64,000 nucleotides of DNA from Synanceia verrucosa (Eukaryota > Chordata > Actinopteri > Perciformes > Synanceiidae), in contig CM056550.1 of assembly GCA_029721515.1 (NCBI GenBank), forward strand, positions 22,890,619 through 22,954,618, read 5' to 3'. Below are positions 1 through 15,899 of this stretch, in pieces (the first letter of the stretch is position 1; each line of letters opens with the position of its first letter). The position numbers were made by a program, and so were the translations under genes. The notes below the pieces were generated by a model. It made no database searches, was not told the DNA's origin, and was given only the letters and a program-made list of their open reading frames with translations.

Positions 1-650
1 TATCCTGATGTCTAGTGCTTGGAGTGCCTCAAGTTCCAAACTGCTGTGTCCTGCATTTATTATAATGCAATTTACTCTTTTCAAACTCCACACCTCCAGT
101 TTTCTGTTTAAAATCCAAAGTCTCAAGCAGAGGCACCCCTATTGCCATCATCATTTTACCTTTACATGGAACTTATTTTTTTATTATTATTTACTAAAAT
201 GTTGGTGCATCATTTGTTTGCCAAATTACAAGACAAGCTTGGACAGATTCAAAAAAAAGATCTAATTTTATAAGCATGTTTGATCATTAGTTATGACTGT
301 TTTCTTGATTTTTTTTGAATGGAGTTCTGCTTCATGACCTGCCAGCATGCCTCTGGCAATGCATTATGGGCAGTATTTTCCAAGTAAGCCTTAACGCTGA
401 TTAATCACTTTGACGAGCTAATTTTGACAGCCCTAACGTTACATCATGAATAATTTCTATTTCAGTCTCTGATCTGTGAAATCCACTGGAAAGTTAACTG
501 AGCACATTTACTTACTGTGTTGCTTTTTTCTCTCTGTGATTGTTTTTTTTAATTTCAGTATTTTAAATTATAATTTTAGCGTACAAAATTGAAATGTAGT
601 TATTAACATCGTACTTCGCACAGTAAATCGTCTTGACAGACCTCTTTTAG
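1..650. other. AT-rich sequence, no gene seen
   Basis: I see no exon here on either strand. The missing last exon of the StAR-family gene, which should read in minus orientation from a coordinate below 2158, was looked for and not found. The stretch is AT-rich with short T runs and nothing I recognise as a repeat family. Confidence 0.5.
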
Positions 651-682
651 TAGAGAAGAAGAAGAAGAAGGTGAGTCTGCAG

Positions 683-960
683 CCGGAAGCTCACCGGAAG
701 CGACGCCCCGCCCTCTGAAGAACCGGAAATGAAAAGTGTTTACGATGTCAGGTGTGTGGGAAGTAGATTCAACGCCGCTGGACCGACACGAACAGTTTGT
801 AAAGAGTATAACAGCGCAATGTGATACATGTTTATGTCGCTATGGGTTGAAGTTAACATAGCATAGCTACGGCATTGTTGAATAACGTCGCTTGCATCAG
901 TTAAGCAGCAGTTTAACCACCTGAGAGAAGCTAACGTGCTAAAAAAGCTTAGCTATGACT
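683..960 (+). promoter_or_regulatory. GC-richer promoter-like block with ETS and GC boxes
   Basis: Three CCGGAA ETS-type motifs sit at 683-689, 694-700 and 723-728, with a CCCCGCCC GC box at 706-713 between them. This cluster is typical of TATA-less housekeeping promoters. The region is more CpG-rich than the surrounding AT-rich DNA. It lies just upstream of a possible plus-strand start codon at 955. It is a prediction from motif composition only; no transcription start can be seen. Confidence 0.4.
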
Positions 961-1148
961 TCTGAAGTCCTTCACACAGGTGAGTTCAACAAGTAAGTCA
1001 CTGTGACGTGGGTCTCTCGATGTTTCTGAAGTATGAGGGCACTTCTGTAGTTCCTCTCAAACAACATAACCTTTTTAAATAGACCCCTGTATGTTTGTTA
1101 TTGGATTTTTATGCAGTGGACGACAAGAACGTCAATAACAATGAAGAG
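955..1148 (+). CDS. Possible first two coding exons of an unidentified plus-strand gene
   Basis: An ATG at 955 opens a 25-nt reading frame that ends at a strong GTGAGT donor at 980. A second segment, 1117-1148, follows a TTTTTATGCAG acceptor, keeps the frame through a split GTG codon and ends before GTGTGT. Together they would encode MTSEVLHT followed by VDDKNVNNNEE, an acidic, asparagine-rich start that I do not recognise. No further exon of such a gene was found downstream on the plus strand. If real, it would be antisense to the 3' part of the StAR-family gene. It could also be a noncoding transcript's first exons or chance. Confidence 0.2.
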
Positions 1149-2117
1149 GTGTGTGACAGAACTGCAGCTGTCAGGTGATTAAATTCATGTAATATTGCTG
1201 TTTTGTTTGATTGTCCGAGTTCTGCCTTTGTGGTTATTTATTAAGTTAGATTAAACCATTAAATCAGTGGTTTCTGATCCCATACAAAACACTGTAGTTG
1301 GGAACGTTCCCCTCTAAACTTCTCAGACGGTGCAATTAGAACAACTGTTCGAGGCCCAGAGATAGAAAAAAATAACAAAAGATAAAAATGTTTGGAGCAA
1401 AACAACAGCCACAGCTTTTATTCTGATCCAGTAATCATCTCAGCTTTATCTTATGACACGAGGCCTCACTGTGATCATTTTCCCCAAAACAAGGACTTTT
1501 TTACTTTTGATACTAGTACATTTTGAACTGTATATGTACTGATACTTTTACTAAAGTCAATGATCTTTGTAGTCTTTCCAACACTGGAATCCAGTCTAGC
1601 TCATGTACATCTATCTTTGCAAATGCAGCAGTTTATCTACTGCAAACCATCAGCTAGTTGTTCCTCCCTTGCAATGCTGCTGTTGATTAATAGTGATGTT
1701 TGCACCGCTCCTCGTTGTAATTGTGTATAATGTTTCCTCAGCCACCTGTTATCTCATAATTGTGTGTCCTATGTGTCACCTTGATTTGTGGCTGCTGTGA
1801 TCTGTGCTGTAACTGTTAATCCTGGGAGATCATGAACTATGGAGAGAATTTAAAAGCGCAGATCCTCAAATGAAATTCAAGGTTTGGAGGCATTTCTTCA
1901 ACAATAACGTCATGATTTTTGTCTCTGACTTAAACCTGGTATCGTCTTAGAATAGTGCTTTGTTTTCAGAAAATGGCCAATCTCAGAACTGCTCAGATAA
2001 AAGCTTTAGCTTAAACTTTCAAATTAATATTGCTTGTGTGTCTGTGAAATAGTGTGTGTATTGCAATAAATGGATATTGCCCATAATTAAGTCCATTATC
2101 CTTGACCAAAAAAGTCT

Positions 2118-2149
2118 GTCTATCTATCTATCTATTTATCTATCTATCT
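2118..2149. repeat. TCTA tetranucleotide microsatellite
   Basis: About eight TCTA units with one interruption (TCTATTTA). It lies nine bases beyond the donor side of exon 6 of the StAR-family gene, so it is at the start of that gene's last intron. Confidence 0.85.
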
Positions 2150-2157
2150 GACTTTAC

Positions 2158-3848
2158 CTTTACGTCCATATTAAGAAGCCATGTCATGCGACTTTTTCCC
2201 TTATCCTCGTCCAGAGCCTGAATGATGATGCAGGTTGGTCCATCCTCGGCTCTGTAAGCATGCAAACAAAGTGAAATAACTCATTAAAATGCGTAAAAAA
2301 ACATGATTTATTTTTAAGATGATGTGCTTGTCCATTATATACACTGTGTTTTAAAACTAAAAGAAAGTAACTTTACGCAAGTACTGTTCTTCAGTCCAAT
2401 TTTGAGGCGCTTGTACGTTATACTTATACTTTTCTTGTACTTTACATGTATATAAAATGTCTCTTTGTTATATTTTGCTCTATTCCTCTATCCTCACATT
2501 CTGTCAAATCCTCTGACATCTGTTGGAGAGATAAAACATTTTTATCTCACAAATGAGATATGACTGCAGACATTTAAGGCCACTGATATTAACAAGTGCT
2601 GAGCTCATTACCACACGCTGTCAGAACAAATGAAAATATGAGAGCAAATCAAAAAATTTCACTGAATTTACTTATGCAGGGTTGAAGATGTTTTTTTCAC
2701 TTTGTTCTGACACCCAGACGCTGTGTGTCATGAGAGAAGCTGTTGAAAACACTTAATGATGAATATCTAGTTGAGACAAAGTTGTGCCTTGTCTGCACGT
2801 GATCCTGCCGTACCTCACAAAGCCTGCTTGAGGTGGGAAGGACTCCAGCTGAATCGCTGCTCCTCCCAGATACAAGCTTGACTTTTGTTTGCAACTGTGT
2901 CTGACACTCAGGAAATCCCTTTGGCCGATCAGATTTCCGGCTGTCTCGGCTGAAACCTCGTGAGTGACGATTGTTTCAGGTCCGACATGCTTCAGAACCT
3001 GCAGGAGACACAAATATCATATTTAGTTTGTGAAACACTTTGCATCTTTTTTTTTTATAAGCTATCCTTTCAGCAGCTCACTTTGATTTGCTGTATACTT
3101 GGGTTCCACTTGTGCATCTCCTCCACTCTGACAAACAGGAGGTCGTAGAGCTCGTCCACGCTGGCCTCCAGGACCGCCTCCAGCCTGAAGATCTTCCCAG
3201 TCCCTGGCATCACTTTGCTGCAAATCACATCCCCCTCGCTCTTAAGAGAAGCAACAGACAAGCAGATGTATATAATTTGCACACAGTGGTAACTCAAGTC
3301 ACTTAATCACTCACGTCAGGATTAACAGGATTGCACTTGAATCAATCAGACGTTACCTCCTTGATCTCGACCTTCCATCCTTGTTTGTCTTCCAGCATAC
3401 AGAGAGCCTTCCTCATTGCTTCTTGACCTTGTTGCACAAAGAGCAGCTGATCGTCTTTCAAAGGCACAGGATGTTTAACTTCAGGTTTGGGCTCTGCAAA
3501 ACATTTTTTTTCTTAATAGCCTTTCAGCAACTCTGAAAGAATGCAGTAAAATTAAAGCATATTTTACTACTCATACCATTATATTTTAATCCAGCGTGTT
3601 TTCTCATGTGATGTTGAACCTGTGTCCACCTTTGCAGGTGTGTGAGCTCCTGGCCTATCACTGCCACAGCTGTGCGTTGAAGCCCTGCATTATTGTTAAG
3701 AAACACAAAAGGGTGACGATAGCTCAGCAGTCTTCTCAAGAATAAAGCTTTTGCACGAGAGACATATTATTTTGTGGTGTTTACCTGCCAGACTCCTCAG
3801 ATGTGGGTAGGAGATTCCGCAGCAGAGCTTAACAACAGCAGGCAGCAT
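2158..3848 (-). CDS. star2: StAR-family START-domain protein (StAR2-like), six exons, terminal exon not found
   Basis: Steroidogenic acute regulatory proteins carry cholesterol to the inner mitochondrial membrane, the limiting step of steroid synthesis. Exons (minus): 3785-3848, 3577-3684, 3357-3493, 3082-3240, 2814-2998 and 2158-2251. All have GT/AG borders and compatible phases, giving 249 residues. The start MLPAVVKLCCGISY resembles the StAR mitochondrial presequence. Exon 3 has the StAR linker (QQGQEAMRKAL), and the START domain runs from about residue 104. Exon 5 has VTHEVSAETAGNL and RDFLSVR, keeping the Glu/Arg pair (E170, R189) that faces the sterol pocket in StAR. Exon 6 has AEDGPTC and MTWLLNMDVK. 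The sequence is more diverged than classical fish StAR, which favours StAR2; that choice is an inference. The last exon (GWLPK..., C-terminal helix, about 35 residues) is missing from 1-2157. Reading through the exon 6 donor gives five more residues and a stop. Confidence 0.82.
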
Positions 3849-3896
3849 GTTGTCTGTCTTTGGCAGTGATAGCAAAGTACTCGAGTGTGTGTCTGG

Positions 3897-3935
3897 TTTT
3901 TATATGGTCTGTGAAGGACACTTTGCAGAGATAAG
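3897..3935 (-). promoter_or_regulatory. Probable core promoter of the StAR-family gene
   Basis: On the minus strand, TATAAAAA (3897-3904) lies about 50 bases upstream of the start codon at 3848, which implies a short 5' UTR. Just upstream are a TGAAGGACA motif (plus strand, about 3912-3920), resembling an SF-1/NR5A half-site, and AGATAAG (3929-3935), a GATA site. Mammalian StAR promoters are known to use SF-1 and GATA sites close to a TATA-like box, so the arrangement fits the gene call. The SF-1 match is imperfect. Confidence 0.5.
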
Positions 3936-4029
3936 CAGGGAAGAAGATAGGAACTATTCTGAATCCCTTTTTACGAAGGCCACGCTTGACAGGAGTTTTA
4001 TTGAATAGAAAATGCATTAGACTCAAGGC

Positions 4030-7000
4030 AGAGAGGAAGAGCTATGACTATCTTGTGTTTGTGGTGCATCTTAAAACCTAAAAGTGCGACCAGCATAACT
4101 GCATAACAAATTCTGACATAGGGACTGTATTGAGGGAATGTACTTGTTGTCACAGCAGGGCCACAAACATCACATCTTTACACTCCTCCCCTCAGGCAGG
4201 ATATACCGAACAAGTCAATCATAAACCACGAGACTGAAAACAGCTTTAAACTCCTAAACACATCCTGATCACTCCATTTCCCCTCACTATAATAGCCACT
4301 GCTGCTAAATGTTTATGATTGATTGATGATTGGTTTCTGGAAATGTGCACCATGGACTGTATTTGAAATTACCAGAGAAAGTGCTTTACAGTTTTCCTCT
4401 CATTCATTCTGCTCATGTAACTCGTGGACTCCAATCAAACTGTAAACTGTGAAGGTTCAGAGCAAATTTTAGTGTGCCGTTGTTAAAATGACAATGAGAA
4501 AATTTGCTCTGGGCAGTGCTTGGTTTTGGGCTTGACTGTTCAACATGATGGCTGGGTCACATGCTTTCTATTTTCACAGCTTAACTGTACATTAATATAT
4601 GTTTCTGAAAACATTTGAGGTGTTTTCTTTTTTGTCACTCTCAGGATATTACTACAGCTTTATAATTTGTTTTTGTTTAACTTTTACTTTTTTTTTACCA
4701 GCTGCAACATTGTGATTATGCATCATCTCATTCATGGTTACTTTAATTCCAAATGTTTTTTGATGTCATCCAAACATTAATAGATCAGATATTGTAATGA
4801 AAAGGGTGCGTGTTTTACAGAGGAATCCAAATTAACAAGCCAACATTTCTGTGGTGGCATCTGCACATTCAAACAAATATGTTGCTTTTAATTAATTTTT
4901 GCTATGTGAAAAAAAATGTTTCATTAATTTCCACTCACAGAAGCATATATTTTGAATGTGATTGAGGCTGATTCTGGGTATTTCATGTGTTGTGTGCTGC
5001 TCCAGAGTACCACTCATACACTAGCCAGAAGGTGAATTGCAGTGAGAGGGTGAAGGATAAAAGAAAGACAGTACCAATAGCTTGAAGGTGATAAGTTATG
5101 TACAAATTATTCATTTTAGAGCAGCACTAATTCCTCCATGACACCTATCCGGCCCCAGGTTCAGAAACAACCTACTTAACAGAGGAAATTATTATCATCA
5201 AACCCATTAAATGCCAAAAATATACAGGTTATATTTAGTTGGCTGATGTGCTTGAGTTGACACTTTTTCTCCAAGCCCATCACACTAATTGGCAGAAACT
5301 ACTACAAGATGATTGCCAGGTTGGAGGTCACCCATAGAGCCATGAAAAGTGTCCCTGAAGGACAGCAGTAATTTATGCTGCCTTTAAGGACGACTTTCAC
5401 ACTTGTGGATCACGCTTTCACGCTAACTGTGGATCAGAAGATGCTAACATACTAACATTTGCACTGCTATGAAACAGTCTAATCAAATGCAGGAATCATT
5501 GTTTTGAGAATGGGGTGGAAATGAACAGATGGAATAGTTTTCCATATTAACCACCCTTGGAACACACAGTCTAAATGGTAATTATGGGGCTTACATGAAT
5601 ACATGAAAAAAAAAACGTACTGGAGCTGATGAGCACAGGAAATTGCTGCACACCAATTAGGACACATAGTAATCTGATGTCAGAGAGGTTGGAGACTGAC
5701 ACCATAAATGACATGCAGGGTAAATTGCACCAATGGCACACTTACCTGCATATATTTCACACAGTGGAAATACGAAGGTGATGAGGGGCAGAGGTTAATC
5801 CTCCAACATCGCTTGTTCTGATAGTTTCACCTCTAGAACCCAAGGATTCAGTGTCAACATCCTTTATGCTTTATCCCCCGAGGCCAACCACAAATGTTAG
5901 CTCAGTGGAGCATTAGTGTGCTGTAATACTAGTAATAATACTGTAATAATGACCCTGGACACATTAAGTTTTTTGAAATAAGTAATAAATTCATGTGCAC
6001 TGTTGCATCGATTGTTTGTCCTGTGCAATAAAAAAATATACTGGTTTATCATTTAATTTTATTTATTGCTTAAAAATTCTTCTGACCATGGTCGTCACTT
6101 GTTGCTCCACCCACTGGACACTTTTTGATTAAATTTAATTGAGAACTACTCGACTAAGATATGTGTAAAGAACGTTATATTTGTAAACACAATACCAGTT
6201 ATGATTTTGTTCATCAAATTTTTATGGTAGCTTCTATTTGCCATGTTTTCATCCAGCTGAATCCTTCCTACTGTCAGCAACAGCTCCACCCTCTCACTGT
6301 GGAAGTGCTCCACCTCTTTCTCCTCGTATGATATGAAGTGCAGTCTGTGTGAAATATTTGGTAGAGGGCCCAGTGCCGCCCTCTCTTCTCAATGCTGCCC
6401 CACAGAAGCATTGCTGATAGAGCGCCAGCAAACTGCTGCCTCTTATCGCCTGGAGCCAACAGGTGTCCTTGTGAGAAGGATTCATGACGTCAATGCTGAA
6501 CTTGACCTGCTGACCAGGCCAGCTGACCTCAAACTACGAGCACGTCGCCATGGAAGAGGCGAACTATAGCAAGGACTTTTTCACGAAAAGCCAATGCTAT
6601 GCTCAGCCTGAACATATTAATCATTCATCTTCATGGGCCATCATTACTTTTGAACACAATATGCTCATAATATGTATACTCTGTGTCATAGCTATCTGGT
6701 TTTAATACGATTTTATATATCAGCATTTCCACCATGTGTGACTGAAAATGTACTTGCAGTGAGTGTAATGCAATATTTTCTTTGCAGGCTTTCTCTTAAT
6801 GAAGTAAGCAGTGAGCCTCCTGCTGCTTTTATGGTAAGGTCACCTTCCTTTTTGGCATGAGAATCGTATGTTAGATTTGTCTTTATTGGGACTTCCCTAT
6901 TGTCCCTATTGGGGGGATGATGTGTTGCTCAGGCTTAATTTTTGAAGTGGTAGTGGTACATTTTCTTTTTTGGCAGCAATAACACAATTATTTCAGTTAG

Positions 7001-7855
7001 AGAATATCTGGACTCAATTTCTGGATTATCACCAGTTGCACATTTGTTCATTATAAAGGAATTGTTGCCTGTGTGATGACAATGAAGGGTACATATTCAC
7101 AGAAGGCTTTTGTCGGGCCGTGGACCAGACTGAAAGAAAACACTGCTGCGACAAAACGGCCATGTTGTTTGTAATTGTTTTTCATCTGCTGTCATTTTCT
7201 GTATCATTTTGGTTGTTTTATCTGCGATTGTGATACTTTGCCATGCCAAACCATGCCATTCACAATATTATATGTAATGAGGCGTTGCTCATCCATTAAA
7301 CCTTTTATCCACAGCAAGAAATAATAGGGCCTACATCCTACAGAGTGATGATGTGGCTTCCCCTGTATACTTACAGTCATAAGTATACCTTGGTCAATCC
7401 ATTCTTTTCAAGGGGAAGAAGTAAATCTGGTCTGCTGGGGATTTATGTGCAGTTGGCAGTGGAGTTTTGCTACACTGCCACTGTTGGTATCTGAAGTGCC
7501 ATATGTCTCTAAATACAGTATATTGCAATTTAAGAATAACCGTAATGAAACAATGTGACTGTTTTTTTTGTCTTGTTTTGTTTTGCTGGCTGGTTGCCTC
7601 CCCAGTGTTGCCCGTTCAACCATGTTGCCTGTCCAAATTCAACAAAAACATTTCTGAATCCCCAGCAGTTCAAATGTTACAGACAGAGAGATTCCTGACT
7701 TTGTAGTAGGATGAAACCCTGTCGTATGTCTATCATGCATTGTCAAAACAAGCCTGACAATCAATCCATCCATGGTGGCACAGAAGGAAAAAAAAAATCC
7801 TAAAAAGTCCTGAAATCTCAATATTTTTTGCACACGTCAATGCATCTATCAACAT
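4030..7855. other. Intergenic spacer between the StAR-family gene and tbata
   Basis: No exon is recognisable on either strand. The DNA is AT-rich apart from a more balanced block at about 6240-6570. That block has a 78-codon open frame but no resemblance to a known protein. It also holds a perfect CRE palindrome and several nuclear-receptor half-sites (listed separately). Confidence 0.5.
6485..6529. promoter_or_regulatory. CRE palindrome with clustered TGACC half-sites
   Basis: A perfect TGACGTCA occupies 6485-6492. TGACCT follows at 6503-6508, TGACCA at 6511-6516 and TGACCT at 6524-6529, all nuclear-receptor-type half-sites within 45 bases. The cluster is about 2.6 kb upstream of the StAR-family start codon. 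CREB and NR5A/nuclear-receptor inputs are known for StAR genes, but no functional evidence exists here and the link is inference. Confidence 0.3.
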
Positions 7856-7861
7856 TCAAGT

Positions 7862-7867
7862 TTTATT
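7862..7867 (-). promoter_or_regulatory. Candidate tbata polyadenylation signal
   Basis: TTTATT on the plus strand is AATAAA on the minus strand, about 205 bases after the tbata stop codon at 8073-8075. It would give a short 3' UTR. No competing AATAAA is closer to the stop. Confidence 0.45.
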
Positions 7868-8072
7868 TCCGTGCTAACAAGACTTACACTTTCTTTCATA
7901 GTTTCAAATCATTATTCTCCATAATGATACAAGTTATACAGTTATGTTTTATGTTAAGTAACAAAGTGAATATGCTGAAGAAAACCTGCAAGGAACCACT
8001 AAACCAAAGAACCAGTCTATTATTATAATAGGGAAACCATAATGCACTCATCACTATTGAAGTCAGGGATCT

Positions 8073-13213
<5,141 letters not shown>

Positions 13214-13544
13214 CTAAGAAACAAAGACACAATGGCATCCATGCACTGTGCACAATGAGTGACTTGCACTCCATTTCTCTCAGAATAGAGCAAAGCAGCC
13301 AGAATTTAAAATGGCAAACTGTAAAATGTCGAATTTCTAGTTGAGTGAAAACAATGGTACTGTGAGCTGAACATTTTTTGCACACAAGCAACAAAAAGAA
13401 GTATGAAATACTACAGCAAATCTGTGTGCTCCAAGTGTTCAGAATTGTGTCCCTATTTCATTTTTTGAGGATATATTCAATGGAGAAACACTGTGATGCA
13501 GCAAACGCCGTGCGATGGTGGAGTGCAGGGCAGTGCACTGGTAC

Positions 13545-13661
13545 TCCGGCTCGAAAGACATGCATGGATGCATGGGGAAGGTCAACTGGCTAATCTAAGA
13601 CCATAGGTGTGAATGATTGTCTGTCTCTGTGCCCTGTGATAAATTGGTCACTGTGTCCCCT

Positions 13662-13662
<1 letters not shown>
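13545..13662 (+). mobile_element. Degenerate 3' part of a tRNA-derived SINE
   Basis: GGTGTGAATGATTGTCTGTC, CCCTGTGATAAATTGG and GACATGCATGG match the body of the better preserved SINE at 14,168-14,461, in the same orientation. The 5' tRNA-like head is not recognisable. The copy ends in an A run that leads into the TA microsatellite. Confidence 0.6.
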
Positions 13663-13729
<67 letters not shown>

Positions 13730-13807
13730 ACATATATAAATAAATATATATATGTATACATATATATATATAAATAAATATATATATAAATATATATGTA
13801 TATATAA

Positions 13808-13863
<56 letters not shown>

Positions 13864-13865
13864 GT
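13663..13865. repeat. Compound poly-A / TA / TATG / TG microsatellite
   Basis: An A14 run is followed by about 20 TA units, interrupted TATG/TAAA variants, a (TG)16 block at 13,817-13,848 and a final TA block. It directly abuts the degenerate SINE copy, so it may have grown from that element's A-rich tail. Confidence 0.9.
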
Positions 13866-14167
13866 ATCACGATTAGAGAGAAAAAGTGGAGAATGGAACA
13901 AGTTTAAAAAAAATTATTTTTTTTTCATGATGAAACAGAGAGTCTCTTCTTTCGTTTGGGCTGTTCAGTGTTTTCAGAGACAAAGTACAAATATTCTGTG
14001 GGTGTTGAAATGACTTAAAATGGGCAAAAACGCTGGCATAAGGCACTTTCTCTTTTATAAAATGGCTGGCACTCAAAGAGTTCATATATGAAATAGAAAA
14101 AAAGCTAAAAAAAAAAGATAATATTTAGGCCTACATTAAATATATTGATTACTATAGCTATGCATGA

Positions 14168-14461
14168 GGGCGGCACGGTGGTGTAGTGGTTAGCACTGTC
14201 GCCTCACAGCAAGAAGGTACTGGGTTTGATTCCCGACGCGGGGCCTTTCTGTGTGAAGTTTGCCTGTTCTCCCCGTGTCTGCGTGGGTTCTCTCTGGGTA
14301 CTCTGGCTTCCTCCCACCATCCATTAACACGCATAGGGATTAGGTTAATTGGCTAGTTTAAATTGCTGTGAATGTGTCTGTCTCTATGTGTCCTGTGATG
14401 AACTGGCGACTTGTGTGACTGGTGACTGTGAGGATAAGCGGTAGAAAATGGATGGATAGAT
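14168..14461 (+). mobile_element. tRNA-derived SINE with RNA polymerase III promoter boxes
   Basis: The head starts GGGCGGCACGG and contains an A box, TGGTGTAGTGG (14,179-14,189), and a B box, GGTTTGATTCC (14,223-14,233). They are separated by about 33 bases, as in tRNA-derived SINEs transcribed by RNA polymerase III. The body has the typical fish motifs TTCTCCCCGTGTCTGCGTGG and CTTCCTCCCACC. The element ends GATAAGCGGTAGAAAATGG and a short ATGGATGG tail. It is a mobile-element copy, not a functional tRNA gene: there is no proper anticodon or acceptor stem. No clear target duplication was seen. Confidence 0.8.
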
Positions 14462-15289
14462 CTACCCATATGGAAAAGAAACAGAAAAAAACTTATGACT
14501 AACTTATATGATTTACTCTTGAAAGTGGCCACTTTTGCATTCTTTTCAACCAAGATAATAAAAAGAAGGATAAGGATATTGTATGTATCATACACTATTC
14601 TGATAGATACCCAAATCATACAAGTGTCATTTTGTTTAAATTTACTAAGGATCTTATATCTGGATTCACTGTTGTATGCTTTAGAAGATTTATATATATA
14701 CTGTATCTTTTCCGCATGGGTATGCATGAAAAGAAATGTCAACAGGTGGAGGGATGACTCCTGTTTCTAAGTCAGAAACTATGAGAAAAAATAATTTAGA
14801 TGAGCCAGAGTAAATGAAGCACCAGAAAACAAATCCTATTTGCCTTTCACAGCCTCTGCAGACAAGCTGCACATACATACAGTATATGTATTTAATGTCA
14901 AAGCGCAGCAGGTGGGTACACCCACCACATTACCATTATAAGCCAATGTGAGCCTCAGCATGGCAACACCACAGATAGGTGTACTTCACTACATCACCTG
15001 AAATAACTCTTTTTATTCTTGTAATATATCTTCATTTCCCTTCAACATAATAATCCGCTGACCTCAAACTGTGCACATGCACCACAAACATGAGGGCCAC
15101 GTTAAAGATGTGTTCTGTGATAACAGCGGGGTTTGTTGGTGGGAAGTCAATGAGGGATAATGTTCTTGTCTCTGCACTAGTGACTTGTACTATTTGGTTT
15201 ACCTTCTTGCTAAACATTGATTTATTCAGTGCCAGTGCAGAGGACTGCATGCACTGTATGCAGGGGAAAGATAGTGTTGAAGTGTTGCA

Positions 15290-15893
15290 CACTCGGCCCA
15301 ATCCCAAACCGTCCCCTACACCCTACCCCTTCACCACTGAGTGGCACTTTACTTGAAGGGGGAGGGTATAAATAAGATGAGCCGGCATGAGACGCCCTCC
15401 TCACACCACCAGAAAACAGAAAGACGCCTCTTGTGCAGGAGGAGCTACATTATACCTCAAATCATTTTAAATTATTCCACAAGTCTTTCAACCCCAGCAC
15501 CATGTGACATTTCCAATCAAACAAATGAAGCCAGAATTGTTCTGACATTTTTAGGAGCCAGGGCTGCAAAATCAAACCAAACGTCAGCATTTGAGTAAGA
15601 TTTGATAGTTTTGTCTTTGTTATCTTTCCACAATTTTTGTTTTATTTTATGTCAGTGTGACAAAGGTGTGAGGGACATGCTGGACACACGTGGAACTTAA
15701 ATTTGTATGTTGTTTCCGCCTTCATTTTTTGCCGTTGTACTTCCTGCTAAAGTGTCGTAAGTGTGCATTGATGCAGACTATTTAAGGGCTCAGCGGTCCC
15801 CTCGTCCTCCACCCTTAATATGGAGGAGCCTCTGCAAGACTGAGCAACTGGAGGATGAATGTGTAGGGGGCTGTTTGGGAATGGGCCATACTG
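15290..15893. mobile_element. Inverted-repeat DNA element (MITE-like, possibly hAT)
   Basis: GGCCCAATCCCAAACCGTCC followed by CCTACAC at the left (15,296-15,322) is the near-perfect reverse complement of GTGTAGGGGGCTGTTTGGGA followed by ATGGGCC at the right (15,861-15,887). There are about four mismatches over 27 bases. The outer ends read CACT... and ...ACTG, which would suit a hAT-type terminus. I found no matching 8-bp target duplication. A TATAAATA sequence inside (about 15,367) and an 88-codon frame over the left part are not taken as a gene. Confidence 0.6.
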
Positions 15894-15899
15894 TGGAGA

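Noticed and set aside
6333..6569. A 78-codon plus-strand frame in a less AT-rich block
   Set aside because: It has no resemblance to a known protein and no clear splice context. The block is better treated as possible regulatory DNA.
13590..13901. Minus-strand frames rich in Tyr, Ile, Thr and His
   Set aside because: They are read through the compound TA/TG microsatellite and the SINE remnant; there is no conserved protein.
14168..14240. A possible tRNA gene from good A and B boxes
   Set aside because: The surrounding sequence is a SINE and the segment does not fold into a complete tRNA with an acceptor stem and anticodon arm.
15090..15356. An 88-codon plus-strand frame with a hydrophobic stretch
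   Set aside because: It runs into the left inverted repeat of the 15.29-15.89 kb element and resembles no protein I know. It has no partner exons.
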